A stretch of 64,000 nucleotides of DNA from Pelomonas sp. V22. Its GTDB lineage: Bacteria; Pseudomonadota; Gammaproteobacteria; Burkholderiales; Burkholderiaceae_C. Made by a program: the position numbers and the translations under genes. Below, in pieces: positions 56,211-64,000 of this stretch. Where the stretch lies: contig NZ_JAGIXS010000001.1 of assembly GCF_030014915.1 (NCBI RefSeq), positions 1 through 64,000 of the forward strand, read 5' to 3'. The notes under the pieces were generated by a model. It did not search any database. It was not told where the DNA came from and worked only from the letters and a program-made list of their open reading frames with translations. Position 1 is the stretch's first letter. Each line of letters begins with the position of its first letter.

Positions 56211-57779
56211 TCAGTGCGCGCCGCCGGCGTCCACCGGCGCGGCACCGATGCGGGGCGGCCGGCGCGTCATCCAGATGAAGGCGATCAGCACCAGGAAGAG
56301 CACGGCCGAGATCAGGAAGATGTCGTCCGCCGCCCGGGTGAAGGCCTGCTGGTCGATCTGCCGGTTGATCTGGGCCCAGGCCTGATCCACCGACATGCCG
56401 CTGCCGGTCAGCTTGGCCACCGCATCGGCCGCCACGGCGCTGCCCTGCCCCAGGTTCTCGACCATGTGCTGGTGATGCAGCGTGGCGCGGTTCTCCCACA
56501 GCGTGGTCGAGATCGACGTGCCCATGGCACCGGCCGTGATCCGCACGAAGTTCGACAGGCCGGCCGCCGCCGGCAACCGGTCCGGCGTGATGCCGGCCAG
56601 GGTCAGCGTGGTCAGCGGGATGAAGAAGAAGGCCAGCGCGGCACCCTGCAGCAGGGTCGGCACCATGATGGTGGCGAAGTCGGTCTGCGTGGTGAAGTTG
56701 GAGCGCATGGTCAAGACGACTGCAAACATCACGAAGGCAAAGGTCGCCATGGCGCGCGGGTCGAAGCGGCTGACGTTCTTGCCCACCACCGGCGACAGCA
56801 GGATGGCGAGCAAGCCCACCGGCGCCAGCGCCATGCCGGCGTCGGTGGCGGTGTAGCCCATCCACTGCTGCAGCCACAGCGGCAGCAGCACCACATTGCC
56901 GAAGAACAGGCCGTAAGCCACCGACAGCGTGGCCGCGCCCACCGCGAAATTGCGCCCGGCAAACAGCCTGAGGTCCACCACCGGATGCTCGTTGTAGAGC
57001 TCCCAGATCAGGAAGAACAGGAAGCCCACCACGGCCGTGACCGCCAGGATCTGGATCTCGCCGCTGGCGAACCAGTCGAGTTCCTTGCCCTTGTCTAGCA
57101 TCAGCTGCAACGCACCGACCCAGATCACCAGGAGCGCGAGGCCTATGCCGTCGATGGGCAGCTTGGCCGTCGGCGTCTCGCGCTTCCTGTAGATGCTCCA
57201 GGTCAGGAAGGCCGCGAACAGGCCCACCGGCACGTTGATGTAGAAGATCCAGGGCCAGGAGATGTTGTCGGTGATCCAGCCGCCCAGGAGCGGCCCCACA
57301 ACCGGTGCGACCAGCGTGGTCACCCCCCATAAGGCCAGCGCCGTCCCCGCTTTCTCGCGCGGATAGCTCGCGAGCAGCAGGGTCTGCGACAGCGGGATCA
57401 TGGGCCCGGCCACCAGGCCTTGCAGCACGCGGCAGGCCACCAGCATTTCCAGCGAATGCGCGAAGCCGCACAACCAGGAAGCCAGCACGAACAAGAGCAC
57501 GCTGGTCGTGAACAGGCGCACCGCACCGAAGCGGCGGGTCAGCCAGCCGGTCAGCGGCACCGAGATCGCATTCGCCACGCCGAAGCTGGTGATGACCCAG
57601 GTGCCCTGCACCGGGCTCACGCCCAGGTCACCGGCGATGGCGGGCAAGGACACGTTCGCGATGGACGAATCCAGCACGTTCATGAAGGTCGCCAGCGACA
57701 AGGCCAGCGTCCCCAGGATCAGGCTGGGCCCATGCAGCGGCGCCGGCTGAGCCGGTGCGTTTGCGGCGGGATTGCTCAT
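56211..57779 (-). CDS. emrB: EmrB-type drug/H+ antiporter (DHA2 family)
   Basis: 522 residues, 14 predicted transmembrane helices. Start region FMNVLDSSIANVSLPAIAGD and WVITSFGVANAISVPLTGWL, LTRRFGAVRLF (motif A-like), GLVAGPMIPLSQTLLL, VVGPLLGGWITDNISWPWIF (motif C area). Moves hydrophobic toxins out with EmrA and the outer-membrane factor of the same operon. Overlaps emrA by four bases. Confidence 0.94.
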   Translation of the reverse strand: MSNPAANAPAQPAPLHGPSLILGTLALSLATFMNVLDSSIANVSLPAIAGDLGVSPVQGTWVITSFGVANAISVPLTGWLTRRFGAVRLFTTSVLLFVLASWLCGFAHSLEMLVACRVLQGLVAGPMIPLSQTLLLASYPREKAGTALALWGVTTLVAPVVGPLLGGWITDNISWPWIFYINVPVGLFAAFLTWSIYRKRETPTAKLPIDGIGLALLVIWVGALQLMLDKGKELDWFASGEIQILAVTAVVGFLFFLIWELYNEHPVVDLRLFAGRNFAVGAATLSVAYGLFFGNVVLLPLWLQQWMGYTATDAGMALAPVGLLAILLSPVVGKNVSRFDPRAMATFAFVMFAVVLTMRSNFTTQTDFATIMVPTLLQGAALAFFFIPLTTLTLAGITPDRLPAAAGLSNFVRITAGAMGTSISTTLWENRATLHHQHMVENLGQGSAVAADAVAKLTGSGMSVDQAWAQINRQIDQQAFTRAADDIFLISAVLFLVLIAFIWMTRRPPRIGAAPVDAGGAH

Positions 57780-59038
57780 CCTTGCACCTTGCGCGCCGCC
57801 ATCGGCGTCGACTTGATCGCGCGGCCCAGGTTGGCCTTGATGATGCGGTCCACGTCGGCATCAGCCGCCGCTTCCGAGCGCTCGTGCACCTTGGTCTCGA
57901 TGCTGGCCGCAGCGCGCGGCGCATCGACCAGCGACTTGCCGCTCTGGTCCGTCACGTCCACGTCCACATTCATCGACAGGCCCACGCGCAGCGGATGCTC
58001 GGCGACCTGCTTGGCGTCCAGCGCGATGCGCACCGGCACGCGCTGCACGACCTTGATCCAGTTGCCGGTGGCGTTCTGCGCCGGCAGCAGGGCAAAGGCT
58101 GCGCCAGTGCCAGCCGACAGGCCGACGATCTTGCCGTTGAACTCGACCTTCTTGCCGTAGACATCGGCCACCAGCTTGGCGGGCTGGCCGATGCGCAGGT
58201 GGTTCAGCTGGCCTTCCTTGAAATTGGCATCGACCCAGACCTGCTGCAGGCCAACCACGGCCATCAGCGGCGCGCCGGCGGCCACGCGTTGGCCGAGCTG
58301 CACGCTGCGGCGGGCAACCCAGCCATCCACCGGCGCCGGCAGCTCGGTGCGCTGCAGGGCCAGGAAGGCTTCGCGCACGCGGGCAGCGGCGCGTTGCACA
58401 TTGGGGTGCTGCTCGGGCGGCACGCCGTCGGTCAGCACCTGGTTGCTGGCGAGCTGCTCGCGCGCTGCGGCCAGGGCCGATTGCGCGCCGGCGAGGCTGC
58501 TGTTGGCCGTGGTGATCTGGGCCAGCACATGCTCATATTCCTCGCGGCCCACGGCGCCAGTCTCAACCAGCGGCGCGCGGCGCTTGGCATCGCTTTGCAG
58601 GCGGTTGATCTCGCTTTGCGCGCGCTGCACATCGGCCTCGCGCAGCTTGATTTGGGCACCGAGGGTGCTGTTGTTGGCGTACAGCGTGCGCACTTCGCGG
58701 ACGGTCTGGGCCAGCTGGCTCTCGGCCTGCTCCAGCGCCACCTTGGCGTCGGCCGGGTCCAGGCTCAGGAGCGGCTGACCGGCCTTCACGTAGTCGGTGT
58801 CGTCGGCATGGATGGCGCGCACCGTGCCGCCGACCAGGGGCGTGATCTGCACCACATTGGCCTGCACATAGGCGTTGTCGGTGTTCTCGACCTTGCTGCC
58901 GATCAGCTTGTCGTAGGCCACATAGCCGCCGAAGCCGAGCAGCACGGCCACGGTCAGGATCGTCAGCGCCTTGTTGCGCTTGCCATTGCCGTTGCCGTTT
59001 GCGTTGACGGGGGCGGTGGTTTGGTTGTTGTCGCTCAT
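57776..59038 (-). CDS. emrA: EmrA-type membrane fusion protein
   Basis: 420 residues. One N-terminal transmembrane helix (ALTILTVAVLLGFGGYVAYD); lipoyl-like segments TDNAYVQANVVQITPLVGG and GQPLLSLDPADAKVALEQAE; coiled-coil hairpin about 85-200; barrel domain (RVAAGAPLMAVVGLQQVWVD). Bridges EmrB and the outer-membrane channel. Confidence 0.94.
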   Translation of the reverse strand: MSDNNQTTAPVNANGNGNGKRNKALTILTVAVLLGFGGYVAYDKLIGSKVENTDNAYVQANVVQITPLVGGTVRAIHADDTDYVKAGQPLLSLDPADAKVALEQAESQLAQTVREVRTLYANNSTLGAQIKLREADVQRAQSEINRLQSDAKRRAPLVETGAVGREEYEHVLAQITTANSSLAGAQSALAAAREQLASNQVLTDGVPPEQHPNVQRAAARVREAFLALQRTELPAPVDGWVARRSVQLGQRVAAGAPLMAVVGLQQVWVDANFKEGQLNHLRIGQPAKLVADVYGKKVEFNGKIVGLSAGTGAAFALLPAQNATGNWIKVVQRVPVRIALDAKQVAEHPLRVGLSMNVDVDVTDQSGKSLVDAPRAAASIETKVHERSEAAADADVDRIIKANLGRAIKSTPMAARKVQG

Positions 59039-59058
59039 GGTGTTCTTCGCTTGCTGAT

Positions 59059-60474
59059 TCAGTTCGTAGCTTCGTTCCAGCCGCCGCCGAGGCTGCGGGC
59101 CAGGTTCACTTGTTTGTCCAGGGCCTGGGCGCGCAGGTCGAGCGCCTGGCGCTCCTGCTGCAGCACCGCGAAGCGGGCATTGAGCACGGCCAACTGGCTG
59201 CCGAGGCCGGCCTCGCGGCGCTGCTGGGCCAGATCCAGCAGCTTCTGCGATTGCGTCAGCGCCTCGGCCTGCGCGCTGGTCTGGGCGCGCAACGACTGCA
59301 GGCCGGTGTACTGATCGCTGGCGTCGCGCACCGCTTCCAGCAGCGCGGCGTTGTACGAGGCCACGGCCGCGTCAGCCTCGGCGGCCGAGCCCTTCAGCTG
59401 GGCGCGCAGGCGGCCGGTGTCGAAGATGGGCAGGCGCAGCGAGGGGCCGAAGCCGTACTGGCGGCTGCCGGCATTGACCAGGTTGTCGAGGCCGATCGAG
59501 CTGAAGCCGGCGAAGGCGCTGAGGCTCACGTTCGGATAGAACTGGGCGCGCGATTCCTTGACCTGCTGCGTGGCCGCCTCGACGCGCCAGCGTGCCGCCA
59601 CCAGCTCCGGCCGGCGGCCCAGCAGGTCGAGGCCCGGTGCCACTTCGGTTGGCCAGGGTTGGGCGGCGGGCAGTTGGGCTTGCAGGCTGTCCAGGGCTTG
59701 GGGCGACTGCACCGTCAGCGCCGCCAGTTGATGGCGCAAGAGCGTGGCTTGTTCGTTCAGTACCAGGCGCTGGCGGCGCAGCTCGGGCAGCGGCAGCTCG
59801 GCATTGCGCAGCTCCTGCGCGCCGTCGAGGCCGGCCTCGCTGCGCTGGCGGACCAGGGCCAGGGCGGCCTGGCGCTCACCCATCATGCGGTCCACCAGGG
59901 CGGCCTGGGCCTGCACCTGCGCGAGCGAGAGGTAGGCACGGCTGACCTGCGTGGCCAGCACCAGGCGGGCGGCGGCCATGTCGGCCAGGCTGGCCTTGTG
60001 CTGGCCGAGCGCAGCGTTCAGCGCGGCGGCATGCTTGCCGAAGAAGTCCCACTCATAGCTGATGCCGGCTTGCAGCGTGGCCGTCGTGCGAATGGTGCCA
60101 GCGACGGGCGGCGGTATCAGGCCGTGCTCGGTGTAGCGCTGGCGGCTGGCGTCGAGGCCCACACCCATCACCGGCTTGTCGGCCGCGCCGGCGGCTTCGA
60201 CCACGGCGGCCGCCTTGGTGATGCGGGATTGAGCCAGTGCCAGATTCGGCGACTCGGCCAGGGCGCGGTCCACCAGGGCGTCGAGCTGGGCGTCCTTGAA
60301 CGCGCCCCACCAGCGGCTCTCAAATGCCTGTCCGGCGGGCTCACTCAAACCCAGCTGCTGAGCCTGCAACGGCGCGGCCGCCTTGGGCAGTTCGGGGATC
60401 TGGGCGCAGGCGCCTAGCAGTGCAGCCGCGAAGGCCAGCAGGGTCGGTTGGAATTTCTTCATCATCGTCATCAT
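59059..60474 (-). CDS. Outer-membrane efflux lipoprotein (NodT/OprM type)
   Basis: 471 residues from ATG 60474, which overlaps the marR stop (ATGA). Lipobox LLGAC. Two OEP repeats: LALAQSRITKAAAVVEAAGA, GISYEWDFFGKHAAALNAAL, RPELVAARWRVEAATQQVKE, FYPNVSLSAFAGFSSIG. TolC-like channel for the EmrAB pump. Several ATGs cluster at 60462-60474. Confidence 0.92.
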   Translation of the reverse strand: MMTMMKKFQPTLLAFAAALLGACAQIPELPKAAAPLQAQQLGLSEPAGQAFESRWWGAFKDAQLDALVDRALAESPNLALAQSRITKAAAVVEAAGAADKPVMGVGLDASRQRYTEHGLIPPPVAGTIRTTATLQAGISYEWDFFGKHAAALNAALGQHKASLADMAAARLVLATQVSRAYLSLAQVQAQAALVDRMMGERQAALALVRQRSEAGLDGAQELRNAELPLPELRRQRLVLNEQATLLRHQLAALTVQSPQALDSLQAQLPAAQPWPTEVAPGLDLLGRRPELVAARWRVEAATQQVKESRAQFYPNVSLSAFAGFSSIGLDNLVNAGSRQYGFGPSLRLPIFDTGRLRAQLKGSAAEADAAVASYNAALLEAVRDASDQYTGLQSLRAQTSAQAEALTQSQKLLDLAQQRREAGLGSQLAVLNARFAVLQQERQALDLRAQALDKQVNLARSLGGGWNEATN

Positions 60475-60971
60475 TCGGACGCGGTGGCGTCGTTGTTCTG
60501 GGCGGCGCGCAGCGCTTCGCCATTGGCTGCGAGGCGTTGCAGCATGGAAACCAGGCTGCGCCATTCCTCTCGCGTGAAGCCGCTGAGCAGCTGGTTGAAG
60601 ATGTCGGACAGCACGGCCGGCACCTCGGCCGTGGCCTGCTGGCCCAGCTCGGTCAGCGACACGATGACCACGCGGCGGTCTTCGCTGCTGCGCTCGCGGC
60701 GCACCAGCTCTTTGGCCTCCAAGCGGTCCAGCAGCCGGGTCAGCGCGCCGGGGTCGATGTTCAGCTCGGAGGCCAGCGTGGCCACCGGGCCGGGGCCTTG
60801 CAGGCGCAGGTGCAGGAGCGGCGCCCATTGCGCATGCGTCAGGCCGAGTGGGCCCATGTGGCGATCTGCCATGGCGACCACCGACCCGGTGATGCGCTTG
60901 ATCAGCCAGCCGAGGCTCTCCTCGCGGCGGTAGGTCTCGGCGCTGTAGAACTTGACAGGCTTGGGTGACAT
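60471..60971 (-). CDS. MarR-family regulator of the efflux operon
   Basis: 166 residues. Winged-helix domain: THAQWAPLLHLRLQG, ELNIDPGALTRLLDRLEAKE, VRRERSSEDRRVVIVSLTEL. First gene of the efflux operon; likely represses it until a ligand binds. Two ATTGCC-type palindromes lie just upstream. Confidence 0.93.
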   Translation of the reverse strand: MSPKPVKFYSAETYRREESLGWLIKRITGSVVAMADRHMGPLGLTHAQWAPLLHLRLQGPGPVATLASELNIDPGALTRLLDRLEAKELVRRERSSEDRRVVIVSLTELGQQATAEVPAVLSDIFNQLLSGFTREEWRSLVSMLQRLAANGEALRAAQNNDATASE

Positions 60972-60984
60972 GGGCTGAAATTTA

Positions 60985-60998
60985 ATTGCCTAGGCAAT
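60985..60998. promoter_or_regulatory. MarR operator candidate 1
   Basis: ATTGCCTAGGCAAT, a perfect palindrome 14 bases upstream of marR. It resembles the ATTGCC-type sites of EmrR/MarR regulators. Confidence 0.65.
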
Positions 60999-60999
60999 G

Positions 61000-61013
61000 A
61001 TTGTCAAGGCAAT
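61000..61013. promoter_or_regulatory. MarR operator candidate 2
   Basis: ATTGTCAAGGCAAT has the same arms with one mismatch, 15 bp centre to centre from the first copy. The pair lies between marR and the divergent ABC exporter, so both directions may be controlled. Confidence 0.6.
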
Positions 61014-61074
61014 TAATCGCTGACAATCGCCGTCAGCCTTGCATTGCACGGGGTTCGCCCCATCTGGACCCGCC

Positions 61075-62859
61075 ATGACCGAAGCCTCCCGACACGACCT
61101 CAACAAGGCACCGCCGCGTGCGCTGGGTGGCCTGCTGCCCTTTCTGATGCCCTACCGGGGTCGCATCGCGGCCGCCTTGCTCTTCCTGGTGCTGGCGGCG
61201 CTGACCACCCTGGCCTTTCCGCTGGCGCTGAAGGAGCTGATCGACCAGGGCCTGGTGGCCAGCGACCCGGGCGCGCGCATCATGGCCTTGCGCGAGCATT
61301 TCCTCGCGCTGTTCGGGGTCGGCGCCCTGCTGGGCCTCTTCTCGGCCCTGCGCTTCTATTCGGTGACCTGGCTCGGTGAGCGCGTGACGGCCGACCTGCG
61401 CAAGGCCGTCTATGCCCATGTGCTGAAGCAGAGCCCCGAGTTCTTCGAGACCACGCAGACCGGCGAGGTGCTGAGCCGCATCACCACCGACACCACGGTC
61501 GTGCAGACCCTCGTGGGCTCCAGCCTCTCGATGGGCCTGCGCAATACGGTGATGGGCATTGGCGCCATGGTCATGCTGATCGCCACCAACCCGCTGGTGA
61601 TGACCCAGGTGCTGGGCATGCTGGTGCTGGTGGTCTTGCCGGCCCTCTATTTCGGCCGCCGCGTGCGCAAGCTCAGCCGCGCCAGCCAGGACCGCGTGGC
61701 CGACACCAGCGCCATCGCCGCCGAGGTGCTGAACGCCGTCACCGTGGTGCAGAGCTACACGGCCGAGGGCCGCGAAGCGAAACGCTTTGCCGAGGCCAGC
61801 GAGAGCGCCTTCGACACCGCCCGCAAGCGCACCCGCGTGCGTTCCATGCTGGTGGCCTTCATCATCACGGCCACCTTCGGCTCCCTGGTCTGGGGCCTCT
61901 ACCAGGGCACGCAGGCGGTGATCGCCGGCAAGATCACGGCCGGCCATCTGGGCCAGACGGTCGTCTACGTCACCCTGCTGGTGTCCAGCGTCGCCGTGCT
62001 GTCCGAGGTCTGGGGCGACATGCTGCGCGCCGCCGGCGCGACCGAGCGCCTGGTCGAGCTGCTGAACACGCAAAGTCCGGTGCGCGAGCCCGCCACGCCG
62101 CAGGCCCTGCCGGCCAGCACCGGTGGCGCCTCTGTGAGCCTCGAAGGCCTGCGTTTCAACTATCCCTCTCGCCCGCAGCATGCGGCCCTCAGCGAGCTGA
62201 GCCTCGCCATCGAGCCCGGCCAGACCGTGGCCCTCGTGGGCCCGAGTGGCGCGGGCAAGAGCACGGTGTTCCAGCTGCTGCTGCGCTTCTACGACGCGCA
62301 AGCCGGCCGCGTGCGGTTGGACGGCGTGGACATCGCCGCCCTGCCCTTGCACGAGCTGCGCCAGCGCATCGGCCTCGTGCCGCAGGACAGCGTGATCTTC
62401 TCGACCAATGCGCTGGAGAACATCCGCTACGGCCGCCCCGAGGCGAGCGACGAGGACGTGAGGGCCGCCGCCAAGGCCGCCTTCGCCGACGAGTTCATCC
62501 GCCAGCTGCCTCAGGGCTACGAGACCTTCCTCGGCGAGCGCGGCGTGCGGCTCTCGGGCGGCCAGCGCCAGCGCATCAGCATCGCGCGGGCCATGCTGAA
62601 GAACCCGCCGCTCCTGCTGCTCGACGAGGCCACCAGCGCTCTCGATGCCGAGAGCGAGCGCATGGTGCAGGCCGCGCTGGAAGTGGCCATGCGCGACCGC
62701 ACGACCCTGGTGATCGCCCACCGCCTGGCCACCGTGCAGAAGGCCGACCGCATCGTGGTGCTGGACCAGGGCCGCATCGTCGAGCAGGGTCGGCACGAGG
62801 AGCTGGTGCAGGCCGGCGGCGTCTACGCGCGGCTGGCGGCGCTGCAGTTTCAGGGCTGA
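61075..62859 (+). CDS. ABC exporter, fused permease and ATPase (MsbA-like)
   Basis: 594 residues from ATG 61075. Six transmembrane helices in residues about 20-310, then ATPase domain: Walker A GPSGAGKST, signature LSGGQRQRISIARAM, Walker B LLLLDEATSALD, H-loop VIAHRLAT. Half-size exporter that works as a dimer; lipid or drug substrate. Divergent from marR with the operators between. Confidence 0.93.
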   Translation: MTEASRHDLNKAPPRALGGLLPFLMPYRGRIAAALLFLVLAALTTLAFPLALKELIDQGLVASDPGARIMALREHFLALFGVGALLGLFSALRFYSVTWLGERVTADLRKAVYAHVLKQSPEFFETTQTGEVLSRITTDTTVVQTLVGSSLSMGLRNTVMGIGAMVMLIATNPLVMTQVLGMLVLVVLPALYFGRRVRKLSRASQDRVADTSAIAAEVLNAVTVVQSYTAEGREAKRFAEASESAFDTARKRTRVRSMLVAFIITATFGSLVWGLYQGTQAVIAGKITAGHLGQTVVYVTLLVSSVAVLSEVWGDMLRAAGATERLVELLNTQSPVREPATPQALPASTGGASVSLEGLRFNYPSRPQHAALSELSLAIEPGQTVALVGPSGAGKSTVFQLLLRFYDAQAGRVRLDGVDIAALPLHELRQRIGLVPQDSVIFSTNALENIRYGRPEASDEDVRAAAKAAFADEFIRQLPQGYETFLGERGVRLSGGQRQRISIARAMLKNPPLLLLDEATSALDAESERMVQAALEVAMRDRTTLVIAHRLATVQKADRIVVLDQGRIVEQGRHEELVQAGGVYARLAALQFQG

Positions 62860-62911
62860 TCCAGGCTCCAAGGCCTCGGCAACCGGGACCTGAAGCCCCG
62901 GATTGCCGGTG

Positions 62912-62929
62912 CCCAGGGCGCCCCCTGGG
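62912..62929. terminator. Weak hairpin after the ABC exporter
   Basis: CCCAGGG/CCCTGGG with a 4-base loop, 52 bases after the exporter stop. No U-run follows, so termination is uncertain. Confidence 0.3.
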
Positions 62930-62997
62930 TGCGGGGATGCCGTCCTTGGTTGACGCGCTTGGGGCCCTTAAACTCAGGCCGTCCCGTTGTCTGCCGT

Positions 62998-63585
62998 ATG
63001 CGTCCTGGTTCCTTTCCGCCCCTTGCTGTTCAGGCCTGCCGAATGCTGGTGTGGTTGTGCGTCGCGGCCGGGCTGCTGGTCGGGCCGGCAGTTGCTGCGG
63101 AGGCGCCGCGGACGCTGGCGCAGGCCCAGACTGGGTTGACCACGGCCGAGCTGGTGAGTGCCATTCTGGGCTACACCGCCTGGATCGAGCCGGACCGCAA
63201 CGGCCTGCTGCTGTGCGTCAGCCGTGGCGCAACGGACGCGGAGGCCATCCTGGCCCATGCCAAGCTCCAGCGCCTGCGCTGGCCGCTGTCGGGCCGCAGC
63301 ATCGAGCCGGACGAACCGCCGCCCACCCCCTGTGACGTGATCATCTTCGAAGGCTGGCAAGCACTGCCGCAGCGGCAAGCTTTGCGCAGCCTGGCGGGGC
63401 GCCCCGTGCTCAGCATCGGTCAGGGCAGCGAATTCTGCAGCGATGGCGGGCTGTTCTGCCTGACGCCGGATTCCGCCGGTCTGCGATTCGAGGTCAACCT
63501 CGATGCGGTGTCGCGCAGCGGGCTGCGCGTTCATCCCCAGGTGCTGCGCCTGGCGCGCCCCCGGCCGCAGGGAGTGTCGGGATGA
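62998..63585 (+). CDS. yfiR: YfiR-family periplasmic protein (DUF4154)
   Basis: 195 residues from ATG 62998; ATG 63043 is an alternative closer to the signal helix. Signal peptide LVWLCVAAGLLVGPAVAAEA. Family marks: SAILGYTAWIEPDRNGLLLC, ALRSLAGRPVLSIGQGSEFC, LFCLTPDSAGLRFEVNLDAV, GLRVHPQVLRLA. YfiR binds the periplasmic domain of the cyclase YfiN and holds it inactive. Stop overlaps the next start (ATGA). Confidence 0.85.
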   Translation: MRPGSFPPLAVQACRMLVWLCVAAGLLVGPAVAAEAPRTLAQAQTGLTTAELVSAILGYTAWIEPDRNGLLLCVSRGATDAEAILAHAKLQRLRWPLSGRSIEPDEPPPTPCDVIIFEGWQALPQRQALRSLAGRPVLSIGQGSEFCSDGGLFCLTPDSAGLRFEVNLDAVSRSGLRVHPQVLRLARPRPQGVSG

Positions 63586-64000
63586 GCACGGACCTGCGCT
63601 CGTCCCCGCTGCCCTCGGTGGCCTCGGTGCTGCGGCGGGCCCAGCTGCGGGTGGCGTTGCTGACCCTGCTGGTGGTTGGCTCGGTGCTGATCGTCGGGAT
63701 GCTGGTGTCCTTGCGGCTCAATCAGCTCAAGCACTTGAACCTGGTGGCTCAATCGCTGGCCTACACGAGCGAGGCTGCTGTGGTCTTCCGGGACGCGCGC
63801 TCGGCAGCCGAGCTGCTGGCCGACGCCGGAGCGCGCGACGAGCTGGCGGGCGCCCGCATCGTGCTGGCTTCGGGCGCCAGTCTTGCGCAATGGCAGCGCC
63901 CGGCGCGCTGGCCAAGGCTGGAAGCCGCCGTCGACATGCTGCTGCCTCTGCATGCCGAAGCCGAGATCCGCTTCCAGGCAGAAGTGGTGGGGCGGCTGCA
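63582..64000 (+). CDS. yfiN: YfiN-like diguanylate cyclase, N-terminal part only
   Basis: The first 139 or so residues are visible before the window ends. One transmembrane helix (VALLTLLVVGSVLIVGMLVS) is followed by the start of a CHASE8-type periplasmic domain: NLVAQSLAYTSEAAVVFRDA then ARIVLASGASLAQWQR. This is the architecture of YfiN/TpbB, with HAMP and GGDEF expected beyond the edge. Overlap with yfiR supports the pairing. Confidence 0.8.
   Translation, partial: MSTDLRSSPLPSVASVLRRAQLRVALLTLLVVGSVLIVGMLVSLRLNQLKHLNLVAQSLAYTSEAAVVFRDARSAAELLADAGARDELAGARIVLASGASLAQWQRPARWPRLEAAVDMLLPLHAEAEIRFQAEVVGRL

Noticed and set aside
61033-62871. 612-residue minus-strand frame opposite the ABC exporter
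   Set aside because: Shadow frame rich in His/Gln; no domain.

Overview
The window is GC-rich DNA from what looks like a betaproteobacterium of the order Burkholderiales (Rubrivivax/Roseateles/Inhella-like, by overall impression). The clues are the mltG-tmk-holB-pilZ-tatD block, a DUF4936 gene behind ygfZ, a PEP-CTERM protein, a one-component isocitrate lyase, and tightly packed genes with 1- or 4-base start/stop overlaps. The assignment rests on gene content and protein families only. I saw no tRNA, rRNA or CRISPR array.

Layout. (1) 1-450: debris of insertion sequences, namely an IS21-type istA head fused in frame to an IS3-type orfA tail, plus IS21-like end repeats. (2) 577-14349: an accessory signalling and envelope island. 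It holds an ECF43-like sigma factor, a transmembrane Ser/Thr kinase with TPRs, a seven-gene minus-strand operon of exported proteins (12609 down to 4093), and two divergent genes for a small secreted protein and a CsgG-like lipoprotein. (3) 14350-16562: a sparse stretch with a PEP-CTERM gene, a possible ExbB/MotA-like remnant and a triplicated direct repeat. (4) 16563-20805: a TctE/QseC-like two-component system, a GT4 glycosyltransferase and a GINT1-like beta-propeller protein. (5) 20835-33982: housekeeping genes (ankyrin protein, tatD, pilZ, holB, tmk, mltG, ygfZ), thioesterases, an esterase, an iron-type alcohol dehydrogenase, aceA, a GNAT and a MarC protein. (6) 34018-41793: TonB receptor, xerD, chalcone-isomerase-like protein, queG, tsaE, amiC-type amidase and a 1-Cys peroxiredoxin. 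(7) 41887-55274: tricorn-like protease, DedA, alpha/beta hydrolase, mutL, rluB-like synthase, miaA, and an ABC exporter with an AttH/CrtC-like partner. (8) 55281-64000: a degenerate GGDEF protein, a MarR-controlled EmrAB/OMF efflux operon, an ABC exporter, and the start of a YfiR-YfiN c-di-GMP module cut by the window edge.

The best candidate for an undescribed system is 577-14349. The sigma factor has Thr-Thr where most ECF sigmas carry an acidic motif in region 2.2, and it sits directly before a membrane Ser/Thr kinase. This matches ECF43-type sigmas that are activated by phosphorylation. The neighbouring operon encodes only exported proteins. Four of them start their mature part with a short Pro-rich stretch and an Asn/Asp-Trp motif, three have an IPT/TIG-like domain, one is OmpA-like and one is a lipoprotein. 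I infer a kinase-sigma switch controlling a cell-surface or periplasmic assembly. The link between sigma and operon is inferred from position only.

One gene of that operon (6720-8466) is split by a run of seven G. Removing one base restores a continuous Ig-like domain, so it is either a sequencing error or a real inactivation.
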